A stretch of 35,985 nt of DNA, taken from Lentisphaeria bacterium (lineage in GTDB: Bacteria; Verrucomicrobiota; Lentisphaeria; Victivallales; Victivallaceae). Position 1 is the first letter of the stretch, and every line of letters starts with the position of its first letter. The stretch covers positions 1-35,985 of the forward strand of contig JAFTIA010000067.1 of the NCBI GenBank assembly GCA_017457105.1, read 5' to 3'. A model generated the notes under the pieces. The model was not told the DNA's origin. It ran no database searches and was given only the letters and a program-made list of their open reading frames with translations. The position numbers and the translations under genes are program-made. Shown in pieces: positions 1-7,153 of this stretch.

Positions 1-2
1 AC

Positions 3-56
3 GGCTTGGAGGCGGTCATAACCGAAACGGAGGCGGCAAATGGAAAAAACAATTGA
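3..56 (+). CDS. C-terminal end of an upstream gene (partial; possibly a site-specific recombinase)
   Basis: The frame starting at base 3 is open from the window edge and ends in TGA at 54-56, giving a charged alanine/glutamate-rich tail (LEAVITETEAANGKNN). It overlaps the next gene by 17 bases, as expected for tightly linked genes. The neighbour's family usually sits directly after a large serine recombinase, so this is probably the recombinase C-terminus. Only about 17 residues are visible, so the identity is inferred from context alone. Confidence 0.4.
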   Translation, partial: GLEAVITETEAANGKNN

Positions 57-441
57 AAGACTGGTCAACGGCAATATCAAGGTGACCATTCCCATCCGAC
101 TGAAATACGATGGCTGCAAAACGGTCATCTGTCAGCCGGAGGTGGAACACACAGAACTTGATCCGGAAACCATGTCCCCCTTGCAGAAAGCGGTTATACA
201 AGGTTTCCAGTACCGGGATATGCTGGAATCAGGAAAGGTCGCGACTGTTTCCGAACTGGCACAGAAAGTTAAACAGGAACGCGCTTTCCTCTTCCGGGCA
301 TTGAGCCTGGTCAACCTTGCCCCGGACATCATCGAAGCCATCCTCAACAGCAAAGAGCCATCCTCTCTTACATTATCCAAACTCCGCAAAGGCTTCCCCG
401 AAGACTGGACCGAACAGCGGAAAATGTTTGGGATGGAGTGA
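40..441 (+). CDS. Small recombinase-associated protein with a ParB-like helix-turn-helix region
   Basis: This is a 133-residue protein. Its N-terminal third (I-x-V-x-IPIRLKYDGCKTVI) and its C-terminal half resemble a family of short phage- or element-borne proteins encoded next to serine recombinases. The C-terminal half has a run of the form 'ESGKVATVSELAQ', then 'LVNLAPDIIEAIL', then a terminal 'FPEDWTEQRKMFG'. The middle-to-C-terminal part (about residues 60-110) reads as a helix-turn-helix like that of ParB/KorB proteins, so DNA binding is likely. GGAGG at 29-33 supports the start at 40. The exact function is unknown. Its value here is as a marker that mobile-element DNA enters the window at the left edge. 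The family call is from remembered sequence pattern, without a search. Confidence 0.7.
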   Translation: MEKTIERLVNGNIKVTIPIRLKYDGCKTVICQPEVEHTELDPETMSPLQKAVIQGFQYRDMLESGKVATVSELAQKVKQERAFLFRALSLVNLAPDIIEAILNSKEPSSLTLSKLRKGFPEDWTEQRKMFGME

Positions 442-933
442 AAAGTAAAACTTTCTTCAGTTGGCATCTCTGATAATACCAACTGAGGAATAAAAAAATC
501 GCTTTTTTGAGTAGTATTTTTTTTGATTACTTGATTTTTTTCGAATAAGGCAGTATATTACAGCCGGAACTGGTAAGGAGAAATAATATCTTTTTTGTCA
601 CAAAAAGGTAATTTTATTTTGTCTTATTCATGGTGAAATATAACAAAAACATAAAACTAAATATAACGACATAGAACACATGATTTGTTTTCTGCAACAA
701 GGGGCATTAAAAAATTGCTGCTATATTGAACTGCGAGATATAGCACGATATGTTCTTGTCAGTGTTGTCATGTTTGTATTATTCCTGTGTGAAGTAGTAT
801 TAACGTTCTGCCCCAAATCCGTTATCCAATACCAATACGATGATATTATTAACGCTGTAACTCAAACAACAGTTATGGCGAATTTGTATCACCATATCAT
901 GCAAAGTACTTTCTCTCCTAATGGAGGTGCATA
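442..933. other. AT-rich stretch with only a doubtful 84-codon frame
   Basis: No convincing gene is seen in this 490-base gap. A frame from ATG 680 to a stop at 932-934 would encode 84 residues with one hydrophobic segment (about residues 24-44). It ends in TAATG, overlapping the methyltransferase start, which would allow translational coupling. However, no ribosome binding site precedes ATG 680 and the protein matches nothing I know. The GGAGG that serves the methyltransferase lies inside this frame at 922-926. I treat the frame as possible but unproven. The stretch probably holds the promoter of the cassette, but I could not pick one convincingly. Confidence 0.4.
455..488. terminator. Hairpin after the recombinase-associated gene
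   Basis: A 10-base-pair stem with one G-T pair (CTTCAGTTGG at 455-464 against CCAACTGAGG at 479-488) encloses a 14-base loop, 14 bases after the stop at 441. The following bases on the + strand are A-rich, with T-runs only further on, while the complementary strand has a T-rich run after the stem. It could terminate in either direction, or mark an element boundary. Confidence 0.4.
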
Positions 934-2193
934 ATGGGCTTATGTTTTCTTGACCTTTTTGCTGGTGCTGGTGGTCTTTCTGAAGGGTTCATCAGGGCAG
1001 GCTATGAACCAATAGCGCATGTTGAAATGGATAATGCGGCGTCATTTACTTTAAAAACGAGAGCCGCATTCCATTGGTTAAAGGGAACAGACCAACTTTC
1101 CATCTACTATGATTATCTGACAGGAAAAATTTCTCGCGATAGTTTATACGATGCTATCCCCAAAGAGATTCTGGATACTGTAATCAACAAAGAAATTGGT
1201 GAATCATCGCTGAAGGATATCTTTACGCAAATCAATAAGGCATTAAAAAATCGAAAGCTTGATCTTATTATCGGAGGTCCCCCTTGTCAAGCCTATTCAC
1301 TGGTAGGACGTTCTTCAGATAAAAATAAGATGTTGGAAGATTCCAGATGTTACCTGTTTAGATATTATATCCAGTTTTTGAAAAAATATAGACCAAAGTA
1401 TTTTGTTTTTGAAAATGTTCTGGGCTTGCTTTCTGCAAAAGATTCTCAAGGAAACAAATACTTTGATGAAATGCAAGAAGCATTTAGACAAGCAGGGTAT
1501 CAGATAAGTTATAAGCTTATTGCTGCAGATGAATATGGTATTCCACAAAAGCGACAGCGAATAATCATAATTGGGAGACGTGGAAAAACTGTTTTTTCAT
1601 TTCCGCAGCTACTTAAAACAGAATTGACGGCATCTATATCTGAACTTCTGCAAGATTTACCTAAATTGAATGCAGGAGAAGGTAGTATCCTTGGAAATAC
1701 TATTTATCAATATGGCAAATGCTCTGCATTAAATACAATGAATATTGCTGCGCCAGGTGCCCCTATTACATTGCATTGTTCACGACCGCAGAAAGATTTT
1801 GATTTAGAGATTTATCATTATGTTGCTGACATATGGAGAACAAAAAAAATACGCGTGCCGTATGATATGCTGCCCACACACTTAAAAACACGTACCAACA
1901 CAACTTGCTTTAAGGATCGTTACAAAGTTGTTGCGGGCGAAGAAAAAGCTTGCCATACAATTATTGCACATATTGCTAAAGATGGACATTATTATATTCA
2001 TCCTGATGTTGTCCAAAATCGCTCATTGACGCCACGTGAAGCAGCAAGAATTCAAACTTTTCCTGATGATTATTTCTTTGAAACAGTTTCTGGCATTCCA
2101 GGACGAGGACCTGCTTTCAAACAAATTGGGAATGCTGTTCCTGTCTTACTGGCCGAACAAATTGCAAAAAAATTATTGGAGGTCTGGAAATGA
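934..2193 (+). CDS. DNA (cytosine-5-)-methyltransferase
   Basis: This 419-residue C5-cytosine methyltransferase transfers a methyl group from S-adenosylmethionine to cytosine in a specific DNA site. All main family motifs are present in order: motif I DLFAGAGGLSEGF (residues 7-19), motif IV GGPPCQAYSLVGR with catalytic Cys118, motif VI ENVLGLL, motif VIII QKRQRIIIIG, motif IX SLTPREAARIQTFP and motif X QIGNAVPVLLAEQ. The stretch between VIII and IX is the target-recognition region. Length is normal for a type II-style enzyme. GGAGG at 922-926 fits the start at 934. The stop overlaps the next gene by four bases (ATGA), so it belongs to one operon with the GHKL protein. The gene is much more AT-rich than the chromosome to the right, suggesting transfer. 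The recognition site cannot be read from the sequence. Confidence 0.95.
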   Translation: MGLCFLDLFAGAGGLSEGFIRAGYEPIAHVEMDNAASFTLKTRAAFHWLKGTDQLSIYYDYLTGKISRDSLYDAIPKEILDTVINKEIGESSLKDIFTQINKALKNRKLDLIIGGPPCQAYSLVGRSSDKNKMLEDSRCYLFRYYIQFLKKYRPKYFVFENVLGLLSAKDSQGNKYFDEMQEAFRQAGYQISYKLIAADEYGIPQKRQRIIIIGRRGKTVFSFPQLLKTELTASISELLQDLPKLNAGEGSILGNTIYQYGKCSALNTMNIAAPGAPITLHCSRPQKDFDLEIYHYVADIWRTKKIRVPYDMLPTHLKTRTNTTCFKDRYKVVAGEEKACHTIIAHIAKDGHYYIHPDVVQNRSLTPREAARIQTFPDDYFFETVSGIPGRGPAFKQIGNAVPVLLAEQIAKKLLEVWK

Positions 2194-4319
2194 ATAATCC
2201 CCAACCTTATTTTAGAACACGAGCACGTATTCTTTGTCAGTTGGGAGAACAGCTGATCAAAAACGAAAGCATTGCTTTGTTGGAATTGATTAAAAATTCT
2301 TATGATGCGGATGCAACCATTTGTGATGTTGTGATGGCAAACCCTTCTGATCCAACAAACGCTTCCATTATCATTCGTGATAACGGCGATGGAATGAGTT
2401 ATGATACAATAATAAATGTGTGGCTTGAAATCGGGACAGACTACAAAGAAAAGCAGTTGTTCAATTCTGAAACAAGGAAGACGGCCAAATTTCATAGAAT
2501 GCGTTTGGGAGAAAAAGGTATTGGTCGCTTGGGCGTTCATCGCCTCGGACGAGAAATTGAGCTTATAACAAAAACACAAGATTGTCCAGAGGAAGTCATT
2601 CTTAAAATAAATTGGGATGTTGCAGAAAAAGCAAAGCTTATCGAGGATATTCCAGTCTCTATTGAAAAACGAAAAGCATCTATATTCAAAAATAACGAAG
2701 CTGGAACAATAATAAAAATAACAAAGCTCAGAAATGCGTGGACACGTGGCGGCCTTAGAGAATGTAAACGCTCTATTTCTGCATTAAACTCACCATTTAA
2801 AACCTTAGATTCTTTTAAAGCCTCGCTGTATATTGAAGGAAAAGAAAAAAGTTGGGTTGAGGATCTGATGGATTTTGCGGCGGTACAGGATTATGCTTTG
2901 TTTCATTTTGATATTACTATGGCTGGAAAAAATATCCAATCCTTCAAATACGAATTTAAACCATGGAGCGTATTGGATAAATTAAAAGAGCGAATCGTTA
3001 TTTGGGATAAGTCAAATGTTAATTCGAGAATTATTACATTGCAGCGAGACGAACGTGGCAAAAAACAAGAAGCCGAAATTGATCTGGCAAATCCTAATAT
3101 AGGCGAAGTACGTTTTCAAGGAATTATTTTTGACAGGGATTCAAGAATATTAACTCTTGGAGTTCAAGATAAGGCAGGGTTAAAAGAGTACTTGGATATA
3201 AATGGCGGCATAAAGGTATTTCGTGATAATATGCGCATTATGGATTATGGCGAACCTAAAAACGACTGGCTTGATTTAAACAGTCGAAGGGTTAACCGTC
3301 CAGGGGTTCATATAAGCAATAATGTCATCATAGGAGCTGTATATTTAGACCGTGAATCCAGCGTCAATTTGACCGAAAAAGCTAATCGGGAAGGTTTTCT
3401 TGAAAACGAAGCATATCAAAATCTATATAATGCATTAGAGTTTTGTCTGGAAAGAATCGAAGCAGAACGAACTCTTGATAAAAATTTACTCAGAAAACAC
3501 TACGGTCCTCAAGAAAGTTCGGCTCCCGTTACGACATCAATTGCCGAGTTAAAAGATATTATCGACTCTTCCGTAAAGGAAGAAAATATTAAAAGCAAGA
3601 TGATTACATGTCTCAATCGAATAGAAAGTGACTATGAATCAATTACGGAATCATTACTGAAAAGTGCTGGTGCTGGGCTAAATTTGATCGTTGTTATCCA
3701 TCAGATGGAAAAAATACTCAAAGATGTTCAATCTATGATAAAACAAAAAGCCAAGGTCAACCTTATTGAAGAGCGTGTTGCAGACTTGACAAATCTCGTG
3801 GAAGGGTATAGCATACTGGTTCGAAATTCATCAATAAAAGAACGCAACCTTAAAGGAATTGTTAAGCAAGCTATTTTTAACATAAGCTTTCGATTAAGAG
3901 CTCACAATATTGAAACAGTCAATGCTTTTGAGAATGCAACTCAGACGGATGCATTGTGTGCTGAAAATCATGTGTTAAATGCTTTGTTAAATATTTTTGA
4001 TAATTCAATATGGTGGCTAGGGTATTCTCAAACTCAATCTGCAAAAATTTTCATAGATATATCTGCGGAATTCAAAAACTATATTAGTATCGTTATTGCT
4101 GACAATGGCCCAGGGTTCACCAAGCCCACAAATGACATCGTAAAACCATTTATATCTGACAAACCAGGCGGAATGGGAATAGGTCTTCACTTAACAGATG
4201 AAATAATGAAGGCTCTCGATGGCAAGTTATTGTTCCCAGGTACAGATATATTTGAGATTCCAGAAGAATTTCGCAAAGGTGCAATTATCGCTCTTGCGTT
4301 CCCAATACAAGGAGAATAA
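2190..4319 (+). CDS. Double-GHKL ATPase: MORC/HSP90-like N-terminus and histidine-kinase-like C-terminus
   Basis: This 709-residue protein has two ATP-binding modules of the GHKL fold. The N-terminal one resembles MORC/HSP90/MutL ATPases: LLELIKNSYDADA (30-42, the Asn36 Mg site), RDNGDGMS (63-70) and GEKGIGRLG (107-115). The C-terminal one resembles a histidine kinase: an N-box-like LLNIFDN (599-605), IADNGPGF (G1 box, Asp638) and GGMGIGL (G2 box, 660-666). Before it, VVIHQMEKIL places His504 in a helix, like the phospho-accepting H-box of kinases. No membrane segment is seen, so it should be cytoplasmic. It overlaps the methyltransferase by four bases and is two bases from the receiver-like gene. 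Known relatives with the N-terminal domain occur in MORC/MutL-linked restriction-modification loci. Phosphotransfer to the neighbour is inference from the domains. Confidence 0.85.
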   Translation: MNNPQPYFRTRARILCQLGEQLIKNESIALLELIKNSYDADATICDVVMANPSDPTNASIIIRDNGDGMSYDTIINVWLEIGTDYKEKQLFNSETRKTAKFHRMRLGEKGIGRLGVHRLGREIELITKTQDCPEEVILKINWDVAEKAKLIEDIPVSIEKRKASIFKNNEAGTIIKITKLRNAWTRGGLRECKRSISALNSPFKTLDSFKASLYIEGKEKSWVEDLMDFAAVQDYALFHFDITMAGKNIQSFKYEFKPWSVLDKLKERIVIWDKSNVNSRIITLQRDERGKKQEAEIDLANPNIGEVRFQGIIFDRDSRILTLGVQDKAGLKEYLDINGGIKVFRDNMRIMDYGEPKNDWLDLNSRRVNRPGVHISNNVIIGAVYLDRESSVNLTEKANREGFLENEAYQNLYNALEFCLERIEAERTLDKNLLRKHYGPQESSAPVTTSIAELKDIIDSSVKEENIKSKMITCLNRIESDYESITESLLKSAGAGLNLIVVIHQMEKILKDVQSMIKQKAKVNLIEERVADLTNLVEGYSILVRNSSIKERNLKGIVKQAIFNISFRLRAHNIETVNAFENATQTDALCAENHVLNALLNIFDNSIWWLGYSQTQSAKIFIDISAEFKNYISIVIADNGPGFTKPTNDIVKPFISDKPGGMGIGLHLTDEIMKALDGKLLFPGTDIFEIPEEFRKGAIIALAFPIQGE

Positions 4320-4321
4320 CT

Positions 4322-5572
4322 ATGCCTTTGCCCTCTAGCCATAAAATTGTAGTCATAGATGATAAACCAGAAGAAGTTGCTTCACTTATTGGGACTTTAA
4401 GTAAGAACGGAATTGGAGTTGTTTATTTTACAGGACGATTAGAACAGCTACCACTAGAACCTCTCTCTGGTATCAGAATTATATTTTCAGATATAGATCT
4501 TGTTGAATCAAAGGATAATAAAACTAAGAAAAGTGCACTTTTAGGTGTTTTTCAGAGAGTTATTTCACGTGATAATGGACCATATATTATTGTTTTTTGG
4601 ACAAAACATTCTGATTTCATTGGCGATATAATAACAGAATGGGGCAAACTGGGGTACTCTCCATTGCAATATCTTTGTATAGAAAAGAGTAGTTGTAAAG
4701 ATGAAAAAGGCGAGTTTTCTATATCAATGATTGATCAGCATATAAAAGAAAAAGTTGATACTTTCCAGGCTTTTAATTTCTATCTTGAATGGGAAAATGC
4801 TTTATTGCATTCTGGAGAAAAATTTATTAACAAATTCCATCAATTAGTACCGACAAATTCAGACTGGTCTAATAACATATACTATTTGTTGTATTCTATG
4901 TATAAAGCTGAAACTGGTTCAAATGATACAGAGATTTCGGCGAAAGAAAAATTTTCAATTGCCAGTAGGGTATTCAATAAAAGTTTTAATAATGAGTTAG
5001 ATTATTATACTTCACAAATAACCGCTCCTGAAGAATTACCTACAACAATAAAAGGTTCTATTTCTCCACAACAAATCATACCTTCTGTAAATAGCTTTCT
5101 TGGTATTCACAAGTTACAATCATCCAACATCAATCCTGGAGATGTATTTAAAATAACTGATGATGAGTTAAAAGAAATATTTATAAAACGATTGTTTGCG
5201 GGAAGAGAAATTAATTCAAAAGATGTTACTCTAGTAAAATGCATAGTAACTCCATCTTGTGATATTGCCCAAGATAAATTGTTAAAAGATGAAAACAAAC
5301 GCGGTTTGCATCGAATAGTATGGGCTATTATCTTGGATAGTGCTTTCAAATTTGGAGAAAAAAATTCTCTCTGGTATTATAAGTTTGGCCCATTCAGCTT
5401 AGACGGAAAAAATGTCTGTATGCATTTTCACTTTGCAACAGTAAGCATGGATTATTCTGAAAAAAATGAAATGTCACAACCATGGTTTACTATCAAGCAA
5501 GAAATTGTCTTTGATATTCAATCAAAAATAGCAAATCATATGAATAGGCTGGGCAACTCGCTTTTGGCGTGA
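4322..5572 (+). CDS. Receiver-like (response-regulator-fold) protein with an unknown C-terminal domain
   Basis: This 416-residue protein begins with what looks like a phosphoacceptor receiver domain (about residues 8-120). It has an acidic pair in VVIDDKP (Asp13, Asp14), a candidate phosphorylation site in IIFSDIDL (Asp57), and VFWTKHSD (Thr94, Lys95) where receivers carry the conserved Thr/Ser and Lys. The Thr-Lys pair is adjacent rather than spaced as usual, so it may be a degenerate receiver. The rest (about 120-416) matches no domain I recognise. It contains a notable CIVTPSCDIAQDK stretch near residues 305-320 that may be a conserved active or metal site. I see no helix-turn-helix, so it is probably not a plain transcription factor. 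It lies two bases after the GHKL gene in the same AT-rich cassette and is likely its partner. Confidence 0.65.
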   Translation: MPLPSSHKIVVIDDKPEEVASLIGTLSKNGIGVVYFTGRLEQLPLEPLSGIRIIFSDIDLVESKDNKTKKSALLGVFQRVISRDNGPYIIVFWTKHSDFIGDIITEWGKLGYSPLQYLCIEKSSCKDEKGEFSISMIDQHIKEKVDTFQAFNFYLEWENALLHSGEKFINKFHQLVPTNSDWSNNIYYLLYSMYKAETGSNDTEISAKEKFSIASRVFNKSFNNELDYYTSQITAPEELPTTIKGSISPQQIIPSVNSFLGIHKLQSSNINPGDVFKITDDELKEIFIKRLFAGREINSKDVTLVKCIVTPSCDIAQDKLLKDENKRGLHRIVWAIILDSAFKFGEKNSLWYYKFGPFSLDGKNVCMHFHFATVSMDYSEKNEMSQPWFTIKQEIVFDIQSKIANHMNRLGNSLLA

Positions 5573-6000
5573 GAAGCAAATAGCTTAGACTGATATACTT
5601 TTGCCGCACATTCTATTATCAATACAGTATTTTCTCTACGGAATGCCCAAGCTGATTATATAGATTTATCCCTATTCATGAAAGACTGCGGTTCGAATCT
5701 CATCTGGTATGGATTGCGGCTTGGGAAAAACTGGCGGGAATATTGTAATAAACATGCGTTGATTTGTAATAAGTTACGCACTGTGTCAAAAATCGGGGGT
5801 GACACGCCTTCGCATAAAGCTACGGCGGTGCAGGCACAGCGATTTTCCGAAAAATCTGAGCAGGTGAGCAACTTTACACGATTTTGGTGTGGACGATAGC
5901 TTTCCGGATACTTCATATGGCGGTTTTTGAGGGTAATTTGTGGAGGAGAAAACAAAAAAGCCAGTCGGGGTGATTGGAGTAGATACAAAAAGCATTTCCT
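5573..6000. other. Non-coding stretch between the methyltransferase cassette and the hairpin array
   Basis: No gene is supported. Open frames of 73-137 codons occur on both strands but have poor codon texture, no ribosome binding sites and no family resemblance. One part, about 5806-5828, carries the core word ttcGC...GCtac that recurs twice in the hairpin array to the right (near 6172 and 6293), so it probably belongs to the same repeat family. A short stem GATTTT-CCGA-AAAATC lies near 5842-5857. The stretch may be the scar or edge of the accessory element. Confidence 0.5.
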
Positions 6001-6007
6001 TTATTAT

Positions 6008-6307
6008 ACAAGCGGCGCAAGACGCTTGTGCTTCATATTTGCGAACAGCAAATGTTTCATAGCGGAACAAAGTGGCTTGCCACGGCGAAATGAAATGAAG
6101 ACGGGAGCTACTTCGCGGGCGGCGCAAGCCGACCTCTTCACAAGCGACTGCAAGGAGCGACTTCATCCACCTTCGCCCAAGGCTACGGTGGACAAACAAG
6201 CAAGGCGAAACGGTTATTCAGTGAAGAGCGGCTGTCGCCGCGTGAAGATGTGAAGTTGAGCCTGACGGCTCGGAGAAGTGAAGCCTTCCGTCTTCGCCCT
6301 TACGGGC
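6008..6307. repeat. Array of eight short hairpins joined by GTGAAG/CTTCAT-type linkers
   Basis: Eight inverted repeats follow one another in 300 bases. They are at 6008-6029 (ACAAGCG/CGCTTGT), 6037-6053 (ATTTGC/GCAAAT), 6072-6083 (GTGGC/GCCAC), 6120-6131 (CGGC-GCAA-GCCG), 6167-6191 (CCACC/GGTGG with inner GCC/GGC), 6228-6241 (GCGGC-TGTC-GCCGC), 6258-6271 (GAGCC-TGAC-GGCTC) and 6296-6307 (GCCC-TTAC-GGGC). The stems differ in sequence, but the linkers keep the words TGAAG or CTTCA (for example 6096-6100, 6221-6226, 6242-6256, 6275-6282). Frames across it have no coding character. I do not know a named family for it. Confidence 0.65.
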
Positions 6308-6334
6308 TACGCCGTGACAAGTGCGGCTTCGTTA

Positions 6335-6365
6335 TTTTTTTGCCTTTGAAAAAAAGGCAAAAAAA
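6335..6365 (-). terminator. Perfect 13-base-pair inverted repeat just after tRNA-Phe
   Basis: Seven T followed by GCCTTT (6335-6347) pairs with AAAGGC followed by seven A (6353-6365) around a five-base loop. It directly abuts the CCA end of the leftward tRNA-Phe, so that transcript continues into a T-run and a stem. The stem carries its T-run on the upstream arm rather than after the hairpin, so it is an atypical terminator. It may instead help 3'-end processing. Confidence 0.45.
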
Positions 6366-6441
6366 TGGTGGCGGGACCCGGAATCGAACCGGGGACACAA
6401 GGATTTTCAGTCCTTTGCTCTACCGACTGAGCTATCCCACC
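6366..6441 (-). tRNA. tRNA-Phe (anticodon GAA)
   Basis: On the minus strand the sequence folds as a tRNA. The acceptor stem is GGTGGGA with TCCCGCC, the D-arm carries AGCTCAGTCGGTAGAGC, the anticodon loop is CTGAAAA (anticodon GAA) and the T-arm contains GGTTCGATTCC. The discriminator A and the CCA end are encoded (6366-6368). Its 3' end points toward the accessory region on the left, the usual side for tRNA-targeted element insertion. Confidence 0.97.
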
Positions 6442-6491
6442 ACTCGTGAGGATTTGACTCGAGCTTAACCTCGTTCGTCGCATCATGCCAT

Positions 6492-6521
6492 ATAATAAAC
6501 CACATTTTTTCATTTTGTCAA
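6492..6521 (-). promoter_or_regulatory. Sigma-70-type promoter for tRNA-Phe
   Basis: On the minus strand a perfect -35 TTGACA (6516-6521) is followed after 18 bases by TATTAT (6492-6497). The tRNA 5' end is about 50 bases downstream. Confidence 0.65.
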
Positions 6522-6594
6522 GCCAGTTTTGTGTTTTTTTTTCGATTTTTTTTAAAAATTTTCCAAATTTTCCATATTCCTGGTCCTTTTACTA

Positions 6595-6622
6595 TTGAAA
6601 ACAATGTTTCTTATATTATATT
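6595..6622 (+). promoter_or_regulatory. Promoter for the secreted repeat-protein pair
   Basis: TTGAAA (6595-6600), 16 bases, TATATT (6617-6622). The strong ribosome binding site AGGAGG at 6651-6656 and the start codon at 6662 follow. Confidence 0.6.
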
Positions 6623-6661
6623 TCTCCAATAGAACCCCAATAAATCAACAAGGAGGATCCT

Positions 6662-7132
6662 ATGAAAAAATTTTGTCTGGCTCTGATTGCAGTTTTCTGC
6701 ATCGGTGCCCTCTGGGCTAATGAAGCTCCCGCTCAATCCCAGGCCGCTCCCGCTAATCAAACATCCGAAAACTGGACCATTCTCCAACTGGGCTTCCTCC
6801 CCGGTGCCCCTACGGATATGCTTACGGATCCTGTTTACGGCGTCAAAATCGGGGCACCCATCTCCATCGGAGCTCCCGTTTGGGGAGTGGAAGCCTCTGT
6901 CCTTTACTCCGGAAGTGAAGATGTCAACGGGATTCAGTGCTCCCTTGTTTACAGCGAAGCCAAAAACCTCAACGGACTTCAATTCTCCATCGTCAATTTC
7001 GTTCAAAACTGCTGCGGTATCCAGATCGGAGTTATCAACTCCGCTAAAGATAAAACCATCCAGCTCGGCCTTATCAACCACATTGAAAACGGCCCCCTCC
7101 CCTGGAGCATCATTTTCAACTGCAACCTCTAA
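6662..7132 (+). CDS. Secreted G-x-Q repeat protein (short paralog)
   Basis: This 156-residue protein starts with a clear signal peptide (MKKF, then a hydrophobic core, ending near ALWA at about residue 19). After a linker rich in Ala, Pro and Gln it shows short repeats of the form N-G-[IL]-Q-x-S/G...N, for example VNGIQCSLVYSE, LNGLQFSIVNF, CGIQIGVINSA and IQLGLIN. Such repeats are expected to form a stacked beta-structure, and resemble the 'LA_2272-type surface repeat' family. It should be exported to the periplasm or cell surface. The next gene encodes a longer paralog 21 bases downstream, and both share W-T-x(4)-G-x-[LF]-P-G-x-P near the mature N-terminus. AGGAGG precedes the start. Biochemical function is unknown. 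Confidence 0.8.
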   Translation: MKKFCLALIAVFCIGALWANEAPAQSQAAPANQTSENWTILQLGFLPGAPTDMLTDPVYGVKIGAPISIGAPVWGVEASVLYSGSEDVNGIQCSLVYSEAKNLNGLQFSIVNFVQNCCGIQIGVINSAKDKTIQLGLINHIENGPLPWSIIFNCNL

Positions 7133-7153
7133 CAGGACAAGGATATTTCCATC

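Noticed and set aside
5690-5699. GGTTCGAATC, resembling a tRNA T-loop and suggesting a tRNA fragment or attachment site
   Set aside because: The flanking bases do not form the T-stem or an acceptor stem, so there is no support for a tRNA remnant.
5656-5988. A 110-codon minus-strand frame in the gap after the receiver-like gene
   Set aside because: No ribosome binding site, no recognisable family and mixed composition. It crosses repeat-like sequence, so it is unlikely to be a gene.
6008-6307. A CRISPR array
   Set aside because: Units are irregular in length, the stems differ, and there is no constant 25-40 base repeat or uniform spacer, nor any cas gene.
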